Of a DNA stretch of 64,000 nucleotides, positions 55,724 to 64,000 are shown piece by piece. The notes beneath the pieces are model-generated. The model was not told where the DNA came from. It made no database searches and saw nothing but the letters and a program-made list of their open reading frames with translations. The DNA is taken from the NCBI GenBank assembly GCA_023392125.1, contig JAEVZS010000007.1, positions 124,001 to 188,000 of the forward strand, in the 5' to 3' direction. How positions within the stretch are numbered: position 1 is the stretch's first letter; every line of letters starts with the position of its first letter. The stretch comes from Bacteroidota bacterium (GTDB lineage: Bacteria > Bacteroidota > Bacteroidia > Cytophagales > Cytophagaceae). The translations under genes and the position numbers were made by a program.

Positions 55724-57760
55724 TTACTCAATAGAAGGATAGTCGATCATAGTAAGATCTGTAATTACAACTACAGCGTTAACACTATCGTCCTCAAAGG
55801 TAACCGGTGTTGCCGCCACTTTTATTGTTTTGTTTTGCTCATTGCCCGGTTTTTTTACAATTATAAGAGCCTCATTCGCCTCACCTTCCTGTAGTGCTTT
55901 GTATATAGGCAGTTCCTTGTACTTATACAAGTCATCCTTATCCGTTCTGTATAAATGATAATGCTCCGGAATCTCTTTCCATTCAATATCCTTTTCTATC
56001 TTCCCGAGAATATCAGAAGCTTTTTTATTAACAATAAATGGCTTACCTTTTTCATCGACCACAATAATTCCTTCTTCAATCGACATAAGAATAGCTCTGA
56101 GTTTTCTGGCATTCTCCTTTATCTCTTTCTGTATCTTTCTTCTCTCCGTTACATCTCTGAAAACTGCCACTGCCTGTGAGGATGCCCCATTAACAACAAT
56201 GGGCATAGCTGAAACACTAAGATGCTTTGGAGCATCCCATTCCGGATTTTTAATCAGAAGCCCATAATCAAAAACCTTTTCTCCATTCAGCGCCCTGATC
56301 AGGGGCCATTCCTCAGAAGGTAATACATTTTCCCCTTCAACATCGTATATGTAATTATCTTGGCTGCCAATATTCTGGATTTCTGTAATATCAACCTGCA
56401 GTATATCCCTTGCAACTTTATTGTACAGCAGGTTTTTTCCTTCCTTATCAGCCACCAGTACACCTTCTGCAAGGTTATCCAGAATGGAGTTTAACCATGC
56501 CTTTTTCTCTTTTATTTCTTTTTCATTCTCCTTCAGCATTGTAATCTCAACACTCACACTGCATACTGCATATATCTTATTGTCCATGTCCCTCAATGGA
56601 AACGTTTCATTCCAGAAATAACGTTCTCTGTCCTTAAAGGACAGCGTAAACTCCTTTGTCTGAGATTCTCCGGTTTCAAGTACTTTGTTCCTTTCATTAA
56701 ACAGCTCTATATACTTTTGTTCGCTAAATACCTCCTCTATTTTCTTGCCAGCCACCTGTTCCTTCGTCAGGTCATGAAATTTCTCAAAGTTTCTGTTGAT
56801 TGTTTCAAACCTCCGATCCATGTCCATTATATAAATGACAGAAGGAATGTTATCCAGAATAGAGTTCAGTTTCTTCGCATCTTCCTTGACGGTCCGTTCC
56901 TCTTCCTTCTTCAACTCTCTCAATCGATACTGAATAGCAGATTGTCTTTTTAGAAAAAACATACTGACGCCATATGAGAAAATGGCAAATATCGCTGTTC
57001 CGAACTCCTTTGTAAACCACTCCTTATCTTCTCCATAGAGCTTCGCCCAACCAACAAACAAAGGCATAAAAAATGCGATAAGCCTCATGGTGATCACTTC
57101 AAACGGACTCTCTCCGATTAATATAGCCATGTTGCCCCGATTGGGTCGTGCAAATAAAACTGCCAGATTTAGAAATAGTATACAGAACGCACCTAATATG
57201 GACATTGGAAAAAGATTCCCGATACCAATCAGAAACTTAACTCGGTATGCATACCCGTAAAGACATAACAAAGCGATCAGTGTATTGAAGAACAAAAGAT
57301 TCTCCGAAATTATTATGTACTTATCCAGCAGAATAATTGCAATCCCTACGTTGACAATGACAAATGCCATAACAGCATCCAGCTCATTACGCTGGAAACG
57401 CCCCGGCTCTATCAGGTCTTTAGCAAAGAAAATCTGATCAAGAATAAAGGGGAATCCGAAAATCAATGAAAGGATCTTATACAATCCCACAACAATCAAT
57501 ATCAAAGCCAGAAATACTGATATGTTTCTTCTTGTTGCTGAATAGCCTTCATGCTGAATCGCTCCAAAAGAAATAAACGTTATCATCAGCAAAACAGCTG
57601 CAAGCGGATTCATTGCAACCGAATTGTCAACAAGGCGCTTAAACAGCTCAATATCAAACATCCACCCTATCAAAGTCACTGTTGGAATCAAACCAACCAG
57701 TGTAAGCAAAATCTTTGACATGATGCATAATTCCCTGCTTATACTTTCCTTGCTTTTCAT
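55724..57760 (-). CDS. Membrane PAS-domain sensor without an output domain
   Basis: A 678-residue protein. Residues about 12-285 contain about eight hydrophobic segments. Then come a short coiled coil and three PAS domains (about 295-410, 420-535 and 545-678), separated by Lys/Glu-rich linkers. No histidine kinase, cyclase or methyl-accepting domain follows: the last PAS ends at the stop (ITDLTMIDYPSIE), about where a kinase dimerisation helix would begin. Truncation by deletion is possible. The start may instead be the ATG at 57721, which would remove 13 residues. Confidence 0.75.
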   Translation of the reverse strand: MKSKESISRELCIMSKILLTLVGLIPTVTLIGWMFDIELFKRLVDNSVAMNPLAAVLLMITFISFGAIQHEGYSATRRNISVFLALILIVVGLYKILSLIFGFPFILDQIFFAKDLIEPGRFQRNELDAVMAFVIVNVGIAIILLDKYIIISENLLFFNTLIALLCLYGYAYRVKFLIGIGNLFPMSILGAFCILFLNLAVLFARPNRGNMAILIGESPFEVITMRLIAFFMPLFVGWAKLYGEDKEWFTKEFGTAIFAIFSYGVSMFFLKRQSAIQYRLRELKKEEERTVKEDAKKLNSILDNIPSVIYIMDMDRRFETINRNFEKFHDLTKEQVAGKKIEEVFSEQKYIELFNERNKVLETGESQTKEFTLSFKDRERYFWNETFPLRDMDNKIYAVCSVSVEITMLKENEKEIKEKKAWLNSILDNLAEGVLVADKEGKNLLYNKVARDILQVDITEIQNIGSQDNYIYDVEGENVLPSEEWPLIRALNGEKVFDYGLLIKNPEWDAPKHLSVSAMPIVVNGASSQAVAVFRDVTERRKIQKEIKENARKLRAILMSIEEGIIVVDEKGKPFIVNKKASDILGKIEKDIEWKEIPEHYHLYRTDKDDLYKYKELPIYKALQEGEANEALIIVKKPGNEQNKTIKVAATPVTFEDDSVNAVVVITDLTMIDYPSIE

Positions 57761-58115
57761 GAATATTGACAGGATTAATCAAATCTTGGCATATCTGACC
57801 TCTGATCCAATAACCTCTGTTTTTCTCCCATTGTTTAATGCAAAACGGAGTATTGCCATATCTTGCCCGCAGAACAGGAACCGGAATCTGCAATTTAAGT
57901 CTTCAGATATTATTCATTTACCACGATGTAGCCCGGATGCATTGAAAATATGTAGTACATTTGTATTATATTTGTCGCCATTATGTGCCTTTGAAACATA
58001 GGCTGGTAAAAGCTCTGGATGAAAAACATTCTAAAAAAGTTCTGCATAGCTCTTTTCTCCCTTAAACATTTGGCCCAAATCAGAATAATACTATTGATTC
58101 ATAAATCTAAAACCA
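57761..58115. other. Intergenic region with a promoter
   Basis: Between the PAS sensor and the gapN-like gene. It holds the promoter at 57942-57974 and, on the plus strand, several small frames with no supporting features. Confidence 0.5.
57942..57974 (+). promoter_or_regulatory. Promoter of the gapN-like gene
   Basis: TTG (57942-57944), 22 bases, then TATATTTG (57967-57974), an exact TAnnTTTG match. It leaves a leader of about 135 bases. Confidence 0.45.
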
Positions 58116-59726
58116 ATGAACAATTCTCCACAATTCCCATATGAAGCAGATATTCCGGAAAATTTAAGGATAAAAAGTCCTGTTACTGTGACTGAATATC
58201 TTGTAAATGGTGAATTTCATACCCATAACGGACCGTTCCAGCAGGTAAAATCTCCTATTTCGCTTAATACAACGGAAGGTATAAAGGAAAATGTCATCGG
58301 AAGCTTTCCGCTTCTTTCAAAAAAAGAAGCCCTTATGGCTCTGAATGCCGCAACTGAGGCTTATGACCACGGCAACGGCCTCTGGCCCTCTATGACAGTA
58401 ACTGAAAGACTCAATGCCATGGAGCGCTTCCTTGAGCAAATGAAGCTCAAAAGACAGGAAGTTACCAATCTTCTGATGTGGGAAACCGCAAAACCTCTTA
58501 AAGATTCCGAAAAAGAATTTGACAGAACTGTCGACTATATATATCAGACTATTGCAGAGGTTCGCAAACAGGAAAACAGATCAGCTTTTGAGGTTACCCA
58601 GGGAGTAATCGGAAAAATTAAAAAACGGCCTATCGGGGTAGTTTTATGCATGGGACCATTCAATTATCCCTTAAATGAAACATTTACAACCCTTATGCCT
58701 GCACTTTTAATGGGCAATACGGTTATTTTTAAGCCGGCCAAAATCGGTGTGCTATTGATAGCCCCTTTGATGGAAGCATTCAAAAACTGTTTCCCCAAAG
58801 GAGTAATCAATATTGTATTCGGAAGAGGTCGCGATACCGTAGGGCAAATTATGGAAACAGGCAAGGTTGATGCATTCGCCTTTATAGGAACCAGCAAAAG
58901 CGCTAATGAAATAAAGAACAAACATCCCAAACCTAACCGTTTACGGTCAGTCCTGGCCCTTGAAGCAAAAAATCCGGCTGTACTACTTCCTCATTCTGAT
59001 CTTGACATTGCAGCCAGAGAATGCGTAATGGGGAGCCTGTCATTTAACGGACAGCGCTGTACCGCAATAAAAATCATTTTTGTTCATACCTCAATCGCTG
59101 AAAAATTTATCGAGAAATTCACCGGTGCCGTTACCGAGCTGAAAAGGGGTATGCCCTGGGAAAACAATGTATTTCTTACCCCGCTTCCTGAACCTGACAA
59201 GCCTGGGTATCTGAAAGAGCTGATTGAGGATGCTGAGAGCAAAGGTGCGAGAGTAATCAATGAGAACGGTGGAAAGCTTACAAATACGTTTTTCGAACCG
59301 GCAGTTCTTTATCCGGTTTCTCTGGATATGAGAGTAACACAGGAAGAGCAGTTCGGGCCGGTTATCCCGATTATGCCTTTTGATGATATCAACACCGTAC
59401 TAGAATACCTTAAAGATTCTGATTATGGTCAGCAATTAAGCCTTTTCGGGAACCAAGCAGAAGAAGTTGGACTTTTAATAGATAAACTGATTAACTATGT
59501 CTGCCGGATCAATCTCAACAGCCAGTGTCAGCGTAGTCCGGACAATTTCCCTTTCAACGGACGAAAAGACTCGGCCTATGGTACACTCTCTGTTACAGAT
59601 GCACTGAATGAATTCTCTATTCCGACGGTTGTTTCTGCCAAAGAATCCGCCAGTGAGAAATTAATTCTTTCAGATATCGTTAATCAGAAAAAATCAAAGT
59701 TCCTTGCAAACGAGTTTATCCTCTAA
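58116..59726 (+). CDS. gapN: NADP-dependent glyceraldehyde-3-phosphate dehydrogenase (GapN-like aldehyde dehydrogenase)
   Basis: A 536-residue aldehyde dehydrogenase-superfamily protein. GPFNYPLNET is the NADP-binding Rossmann region, LALEAKNPAV carries the general-base Glu, and FNGQRCTAIK holds the catalytic Cys. The late motifs EEQFGPVIP and NFPFNGRKDSAYG are typical of the non-phosphorylating glyceraldehyde-3-phosphate branch. The product would bypass one ATP-making step of glycolysis and supply NADPH (family knowledge). The assignment to this exact branch is by pattern and less certain than membership of the superfamily. It is followed ten bases later by the DedA gene, so the two may be co-transcribed. 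Confidence 0.82.
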   Translation: MNNSPQFPYEADIPENLRIKSPVTVTEYLVNGEFHTHNGPFQQVKSPISLNTTEGIKENVIGSFPLLSKKEALMALNAATEAYDHGNGLWPSMTVTERLNAMERFLEQMKLKRQEVTNLLMWETAKPLKDSEKEFDRTVDYIYQTIAEVRKQENRSAFEVTQGVIGKIKKRPIGVVLCMGPFNYPLNETFTTLMPALLMGNTVIFKPAKIGVLLIAPLMEAFKNCFPKGVINIVFGRGRDTVGQIMETGKVDAFAFIGTSKSANEIKNKHPKPNRLRSVLALEAKNPAVLLPHSDLDIAARECVMGSLSFNGQRCTAIKIIFVHTSIAEKFIEKFTGAVTELKRGMPWENNVFLTPLPEPDKPGYLKELIEDAESKGARVINENGGKLTNTFFEPAVLYPVSLDMRVTQEEQFGPVIPIMPFDDINTVLEYLKDSDYGQQLSLFGNQAEEVGLLIDKLINYVCRINLNSQCQRSPDNFPFNGRKDSAYGTLSVTDALNEFSIPTVVSAKESASEKLILSDIVNQKKSKFLANEFIL

Positions 59727-59735
59727 ACCATAACT

Positions 59736-60377
59736 ATGGATACTATAATCGAAGTATTTAACTTTATCCTTCATATAGATCGTTATCTGGCTGATTTTTC
59801 GAGCCAGTATGGTCTATATTTATACCTGATTCTTTTCCTCATCATTTTTTGTGAGACAGGGCTTGTCTTTACACCATTTCTACCGGGCGATTCATTGCTT
59901 TTTGCCGCCGGAGCGCTTGTAGCCAACGAAGCGTCAGGACTATCCATCCTTATTCTGTATGGTCTGCTTGTTGTCGCAGCGATCCTTGGAGATTTTGTTA
60001 ATTATAACATAGGCAAGCATTTTGGTCTAAGAATAACCCGGATGAAGATTATCAAAGAATCAAGCTTAAAAAGTACTGAAGCTTTTTTTGAGAAGCATGG
60101 TACAAAAACAATCTTCATGGCGAGGTTTTTCCCGATTGTAAGAACGCTTGCTCCTTTTATGGCAGGCATGGCCAAGATGCCGACCAAACAGTTTGGAAGC
60201 TACAATGTAATAGGAGGATTTACCTGGATCACTGTTTTTCTTTATGCAGGCTATTTCTTTGGAAATATCCCGATCGTGAAGTCAAACTTCTCGTTGGTTG
60301 TTGTTATGATCATTGTCCTTTCCATAATTCCGTTGATTATCGAGTTCATAAAGAATAAGAGGCAAAAACCCGCCTGA
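59736..60377 (+). CDS. DedA-family membrane protein
   Basis: A 213-residue protein with about five hydrophobic segments. The DedA (VTT) domain signature is clear: FCETGLVFTPFLPGDSLLF at the start, GDFVNYNIGKHFG in the middle, and FMARFFPIVRTLAPFMAGMAKM later. Members are flippase-like transporters involved in membrane lipid and stress homeostasis. It starts ten bases after the gapN-like gene and is followed by a terminator. Confidence 0.88.
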   Translation: MDTIIEVFNFILHIDRYLADFSSQYGLYLYLILFLIIFCETGLVFTPFLPGDSLLFAAGALVANEASGLSILILYGLLVVAAILGDFVNYNIGKHFGLRITRMKIIKESSLKSTEAFFEKHGTKTIFMARFFPIVRTLAPFMAGMAKMPTKQFGSYNVIGGFTWITVFLYAGYFFGNIPIVKSNFSLVVVMIIVLSIIPLIIEFIKNKRQKPA

Positions 60378-60391
60378 TAAGATTTTGCAAG

Positions 60392-60434
60392 CAGCCTGGT
60401 AACGTATATTATATGCATTTACCAGGCTGTTTTA
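60392..60434 (+). terminator. Rho-independent terminator of the DedA transcript
   Basis: A perfect 11-bp stem (60392-60402 with 60419-60429) has a 16-base loop and is followed by TTTTA. It lies 15 bases past the DedA stop. Confidence 0.75.
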
Positions 60435-60618
60435 TACTTCATTCGTAATCAATCAAACCATTTTTACTATTCCTTTTTGTTATTCCGGATTTCATTTTCG
60501 GAAAACCTAAATTGTTTTTTCGTATATTTAATTCACTTATTGCTCTCATTTGGCAAGTATTTCGAAAGAAATTTCGTTATAAGTCTTATTATTAACCTGT
60601 AGTAAATTCAGTGAACCG

Positions 60619-61698
60619 ATGTTTTCAGGAAAAGTATTTAAAGTACTTTTAAGTATCCTGTCTGTCCTGAGTATTATTATTGTTGTAATTCAACAAAATC
60701 CCCCTGACAGTCATTATATTTTCAGTTTTCTCTACCTGGCGATTCCGTTCACATGGCTATTCAACATAGTCGCACTGATTATATACAGACGCCTTCGCAG
60801 CAGGTTGATACTCGTTCCCGTATTGTTTATGGTTGTTTCCTTGCCCCAATTGCAGGAAACATTTGCTATCAATCTCAAACCCGGCACACCTCAGGATTCC
60901 GTATTAAAGGTTGTCAGCTATAATGTAGGAGCCTTCAATTATTTAAGATTCTATAGCATTATGGATACTGTGGCCAGCAAAGAAAGTATTGACTGGCTTG
61001 CCAGCAATATTAATGCTGACATCATTTGTCTTCAGGAGTTTTATAATGATGACGGCAATATGGCAGAACAGGCGTTAGAGAGGCTTGACTCCAATGATAT
61101 CGAGTATTTTTATACTAATCCTATTAAGATCGGAAACCATAACGGCTATTTTGGCCTGATCACTTTTAGCCGCTATCCGATAATTGATGCAGGACCTCTG
61201 ATCTTCGGAGATACCGGATTAAACAGAGGCGTCTATACAGATATCAAAATAAATGACGACACACTGAGGGTAATCAATATTCACCTGAAGTCAATGACTA
61301 TACGTATTGATAGCGGTGCCACCCTTAAAGACCCGACTTCTATTCTAGCCAATGCGCTGAAAATAAAAAACAAGCTGAAAATGGGCTTTGACAACCGAAA
61401 CCGGGAAATTGAGATCATTGCTGATTTTATAGATAATTCTCCATATAAGGTTATAATCTGCGGAGACTTCAACGAGACTCCTTACTCATATGTATACCGG
61501 CACCTTAGAAAACGTCTGCGTAATGCATTTGAAGATGCCGGGAATGGCTTCGGGTTTACCTACAACAGATTCCCCTACTTTATCCGGATTGACAATCATT
61601 TTTATGATCCCTCTCTGGAAGCTGTATACTTTACTGTTCATGACAATAATAAGCATTCCGATCATCTTCCGGTAGAAGCCCATTACAGATTTCCTTAG
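60619..61698 (+). CDS. Endonuclease/exonuclease/phosphatase-family protein with N-terminal membrane segments
   Basis: A 359-residue protein. Residues 1-80 contain three hydrophobic segments. The rest is an EEP-fold domain with all key motifs: VVSYNVGAFN, DIICLQEFYND (Glu binding metal), VINIHLKS, CGDFNETPYS (catalytic Asp, Asn) and HSDHLPVEAHY (catalytic His-Asp). The active domain probably faces the periplasm or cytoplasmic membrane surface. The substrate may be a nucleic acid, a phospholipid or a phosphosugar; this cannot be told from the sequence. It is monocistronic. Confidence 0.82.
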   Translation: MFSGKVFKVLLSILSVLSIIIVVIQQNPPDSHYIFSFLYLAIPFTWLFNIVALIIYRRLRSRLILVPVLFMVVSLPQLQETFAINLKPGTPQDSVLKVVSYNVGAFNYLRFYSIMDTVASKESIDWLASNINADIICLQEFYNDDGNMAEQALERLDSNDIEYFYTNPIKIGNHNGYFGLITFSRYPIIDAGPLIFGDTGLNRGVYTDIKINDDTLRVINIHLKSMTIRIDSGATLKDPTSILANALKIKNKLKMGFDNRNREIEIIADFIDNSPYKVIICGDFNETPYSYVYRHLRKRLRNAFEDAGNGFGFTYNRFPYFIRIDNHFYDPSLEAVYFTVHDNNKHSDHLPVEAHYRFP

Positions 61699-61769
61699 AA
61701 ATCACAGTTATTTCCATTCCTTCACGGCTTATTTCCCCCAAAAGCGCTGGACCTGCAAATTATTCTCCT

Positions 61770-61777
61770 TACCTTTG
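61770..61777 (+). promoter_or_regulatory. -7 box of the ABC-F gene
   Basis: TACCTTTG is an exact match to the TAnnTTTG consensus, about 64 bases before the ATG. No clear TTG lies 19-23 bases upstream. Confidence 0.4.
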
Positions 61778-61840
61778 CAGGGAACAATCCGAAAAACGAT
61801 TGTTTGAGTTAGTTTCGGAATTTCAAAATAATCCTCATTC

Positions 61841-63451
61841 ATGATAAGTGTAGAAAATGTTACTCTTCGTTATGGGAAAAGAACCCTTTTTGAAGATGTA
61901 AACATCAAATTTACTCCAGGTAACTGCTATGGCATCATCGGAGCCAATGGTGCAGGGAAGTCCACCTTTCTGAAAATCCTTTCCGGTGAAATAGAAGCAC
62001 AATCCGGGAAAGTTCTGATCACCCCAGGTGAACGTCTTGCAGTTTTAAAGCAGAACCACTTCGAGTTTGATGAATTTCAGGTTCTTGAGACAGTCATCAT
62101 GGGGCATAAAAGGCTGTATCAGATAATGAAAGAAAAAGATGCGATTTACCTGAAGCCCGATTTTTCCGAAGAAGATGGAATCAAAGCCTCTGAATTAGAG
62201 GCTGAGTTTGCAGAGATCAACGGCTGGGATGCGGAAACCGAAGCTGCCAAGCTACTTAGTGGCCTTGGATTAAAAGAAGATCTTCATTACAGTGTGATGA
62301 AAGACCTTGAGGGCAAAGACAAAGTGCGCGTGCTTCTTGCACAGGCTTTATTTGGCAATCCGGACATTCTGCTACTTGACGAACCAACAAACCACCTCGA
62401 TATTCAGTCTATCCAATGGCTGGAAAACTTTCTCGCTGACTTTAAAAATACCGTTATTGTTGTTTCACACGACCGGCATTTTCTGGATCAGGTATGTACC
62501 CACGTAGCAGATATTGATTTTGGCAAGATCAAACTCTTTGCCGGCAATTACAGCTTCTGGTATCATTCAAGCCAGCTTGCATTAAAACAACGTCAGGATC
62601 AGAACAAGAAAGTAGAGGATAAGCGCAAGGAGCTTCAGGAATTTATTTCCCGATTCAGCGCCAATGCCTCCAAGTCTAAACAGGCTACATCCAGACAAAA
62701 GCTTCTGGATAAGCTTACACTGGAAGATATAACACCTTCCAGCAGAAAATATCCGGCCATTTTCTTCAAACCTGAACGCGAAGCAGGAGACCAGCTCCTT
62801 TTAATCGAAGGCCTAAGCAAATCCCATGAAGGCGAAAAGCTTTTTTCCAACCTTGATATACGTATAAACAAGGGAGATAAGGTAGCATTTATAAGCGACA
62901 ATAGCCTGGCCATATCTGCCCTGTTTGATATCCTCAACAATGAAAGCAAGGCAGACAGCGGAAAGTTTACCTGGGGAATCACCACATCTACAGCCTATTT
63001 TCCGGCAGACAACAGCCGCTACTTTGCCAATGATCTCAATCTTGTTGACTGGCTCAGACAATACTCCGAAGAAAAAGATGAAAGCTTCATACGCGGATTC
63101 CTTGGAAGAATGCTATTCTCCGGTGAAGAATCGTTAAAAAAAGCCTCCGTTTTGTCTGGTGGTGAAAAAGTACGTTGCATGCTCTCCAAAATGATGATGG
63201 CTGCATCAAACGTTCTCGTAATGGACGACCCGACAAATCACCTTGACCTTGAATCAATCACGGCGCTGAACAATGGTCTTAAAGATTTCTCAGGAACCGT
63301 TTTGTTCAGTTCACACGATTATGAATTCATTAATACCATTGCAAACCGCATTATAGAACTGTCTCCCAATGGCTTTATCGATAAAACGATGACATATGAA
63401 GAATATCTTCAGGATGAAGGAGTCAAATCACTCAAGGAACAATTGGTATAA
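61841..63451 (+). CDS. ABC-F family ATPase, YbiT/YkpA-like
   Basis: A 536-residue soluble protein with two ABC domains and no membrane part. The first has Walker A GANGAGKST (34-42) and Walker B LLLDEP (177-182), but its signature is LEGKDKV in place of LSGGEKV. The linker (about 245-300) is Lys/Gln-rich. The second has an intact LSGGEK (438-443), but its Walker A is degenerate (ISDNSLAIS, 351-359, no GKS/T), and its Walker B reads MDDP with Asp463 where the catalytic Glu is normal. So only one composite nucleotide site appears active. The ABC-F family works on ribosomes; a translation-quality role is likely, and it is not an exporter. It is expressed alone. Confidence 0.85.
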   Translation: MISVENVTLRYGKRTLFEDVNIKFTPGNCYGIIGANGAGKSTFLKILSGEIEAQSGKVLITPGERLAVLKQNHFEFDEFQVLETVIMGHKRLYQIMKEKDAIYLKPDFSEEDGIKASELEAEFAEINGWDAETEAAKLLSGLGLKEDLHYSVMKDLEGKDKVRVLLAQALFGNPDILLLDEPTNHLDIQSIQWLENFLADFKNTVIVVSHDRHFLDQVCTHVADIDFGKIKLFAGNYSFWYHSSQLALKQRQDQNKKVEDKRKELQEFISRFSANASKSKQATSRQKLLDKLTLEDITPSSRKYPAIFFKPEREAGDQLLLIEGLSKSHEGEKLFSNLDIRINKGDKVAFISDNSLAISALFDILNNESKADSGKFTWGITTSTAYFPADNSRYFANDLNLVDWLRQYSEEKDESFIRGFLGRMLFSGEESLKKASVLSGGEKVRCMLSKMMMAASNVLVMDDPTNHLDLESITALNNGLKDFSGTVLFSSHDYEFINTIANRIIELSPNGFIDKTMTYEEYLQDEGVKSLKEQLV

Positions 63452-63628
63452 CACTTGATAAAAAGTGGATAATTTTGTTAAATTGACGTTGCATGTGTCT
63501 GGACAAACATTTTACGGTATAATCTGTAATATTTCCAGAAGTAATTAACACTGGTAATTCTGTTATGTCCGACTCTTGCATAGTTAATTCGATTTTGAAT
63601 CTATTTTTTTAATCTGCCAAAATTCGTA

Positions 63629-64000
63629 ATGTCAAACATAGAAAAAGAACGGGTTAAAATAACCCGAAGCAACAGAGGCTGGAAAAAGTGGGGGCCGTAT
63701 TTATCCGAAAGACAATGGGGGACTGTCAGAGAAGATTATAGCCCGGATGGTTCGGCATGGGAAAACTTCTCGTTCGACATGTCTCGCAGCCGGGCATATC
63801 GCTGGGGAGAAGACGGGATTGGAGGCATTTCTGACAATAAAGCATTCCTTTGCATTGCATTAGCAATGTGGAATGAGAAAGATCCTTTTCTGAAAGAACG
63901 TCTGTTTGGCTTAACGGGGAACCAGGGAAATCACGGTGAAGATGTGAAGGAAATGTACTATTATCTTGATAGTACGCCAACTCATTCATACATGAAGATG
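63629..64000 (+). CDS. GH63-like glucosidase, N-terminal part (cut by the window edge)
   Basis: A frame with no stop runs from the ATG at 63629 to the end of the window (124 codons). It begins MSNIEKERVKITRSNRGW and continues KKWGPYLSERQWGTVREDYS, AWENFSFDMSRSRAYRWGEDGIGG, and NEKDPFLKERLFGLTGNQGNHGED. This resembles the start of bacterial GH63/MGH1-type glucosidases (about 870 residues). No signal peptide is seen, so it is probably cytoplasmic. The catalytic residues lie beyond the window. Confidence 0.7.
   Translation, partial: MSNIEKERVKITRSNRGWKKWGPYLSERQWGTVREDYSPDGSAWENFSFDMSRSRAYRWGEDGIGGISDNKAFLCIALAMWNEKDPFLKERLFGLTGNQGNHGEDVKEMYYYLDSTPTHSYMKM

Noticed and set aside
57624..58001. 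A 125-residue plus-strand frame upstream of the gapN-like gene
   Set aside because: It overlaps the PAS sensor start antisense and lies across the gapN promoter; no domain was seen.

Overview
The window comes from a chromosome of a Bacteroidota bacterium, most likely a gliding, polysaccharide-degrading member of the Cytophagales or a relative. The evidence is internal. There are several secreted proteins with the C-terminal tail of type IX secretion cargo (GH5 and GH9 glycosidases and two unknown proteins), a GldJ-type gliding lipoprotein, outer-membrane barrel proteins, and perfect matches to the Bacteroidota promoter (TTG, about 19 bases, TAnnTTTG) in front of glyA and other genes. Almost all of the window is ordinary chromosome with intact housekeeping genes: selO, mutS, a TrmH-type methyltransferase, mfd, rbfA, rpiB, tatC, glyA, rmuC, gapN-like and an ABC-F ATPase.

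Layout. 0.5-3.0 kb: secreted GH5 glycosidase (- strand). 3.4-5.0 kb: DUF2867 protein and an SDR-type epimerase. 5.1-7.7 kb: a class III cyclase-like DUF2652 protein convergent with an HD-domain/PycTM-like membrane protein, separated by a three-copy tandem repeat that contains the tails of both genes. 7.8-12.3 kb: an SdiA-regulated-type lipoprotein overlapping a metallophosphatase/outer-membrane barrel fusion. 12.3-15.6 kb: an AT-rich four-cistron overlapping operon (KTSC-like protein, GIY-YIG protein, small acidic protein, SMC/RecF-like AAA ATPase with one frameshift) that looks acquired and defence-like. It is bordered on its right by a gene remnant and an SRPBCC pseudogene (15.8-16.6 kb). 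16.8-22.2 kb: PepSY-like protein, SelO, MutS, TrmH-like. 22.3-29.8 kb: a 7TM sensor fused to a transposase-type zinc ribbon, GH9 cellulase, ceramidase-like hydrolase, an unknown secreted protein and a TerB-like protein. 29.9-33.1 kb: a sorted secreted protein and GldJ. 33.7-43.5 kb: Mfd, a heavy-metal-associated protein with a barrel partner, SNF2 helicase, LolC/E-type permease, RbfA. 43.5-50.4 kb: polytopic membrane protein, RpiB, TatC, GlyA, a small conserved protein, TspO-like protein, sorted secreted protein. 50.5-57.8 kb: AsmA-like, RmuC, polysaccharide deacetylase, PAS sensor without output domain. 58.1-64 kb: GapN-like dehydrogenase, DedA protein, EEP-family hydrolase, ABC-F ATPase and the start of a GH63-like glucosidase cut by the window edge.

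The two most interesting places are the AT-rich ATPase/GIY-YIG operon and the cyclase-like/PycTM-like convergent pair. The first is a candidate accessory defence module of a type I cannot name. The second resembles the two halves of a Pycsar signalling system, but with altered catalytic residues and an added HD phosphohydrolase domain. All family assignments were made by eye from motifs and general similarity; no database search was run.
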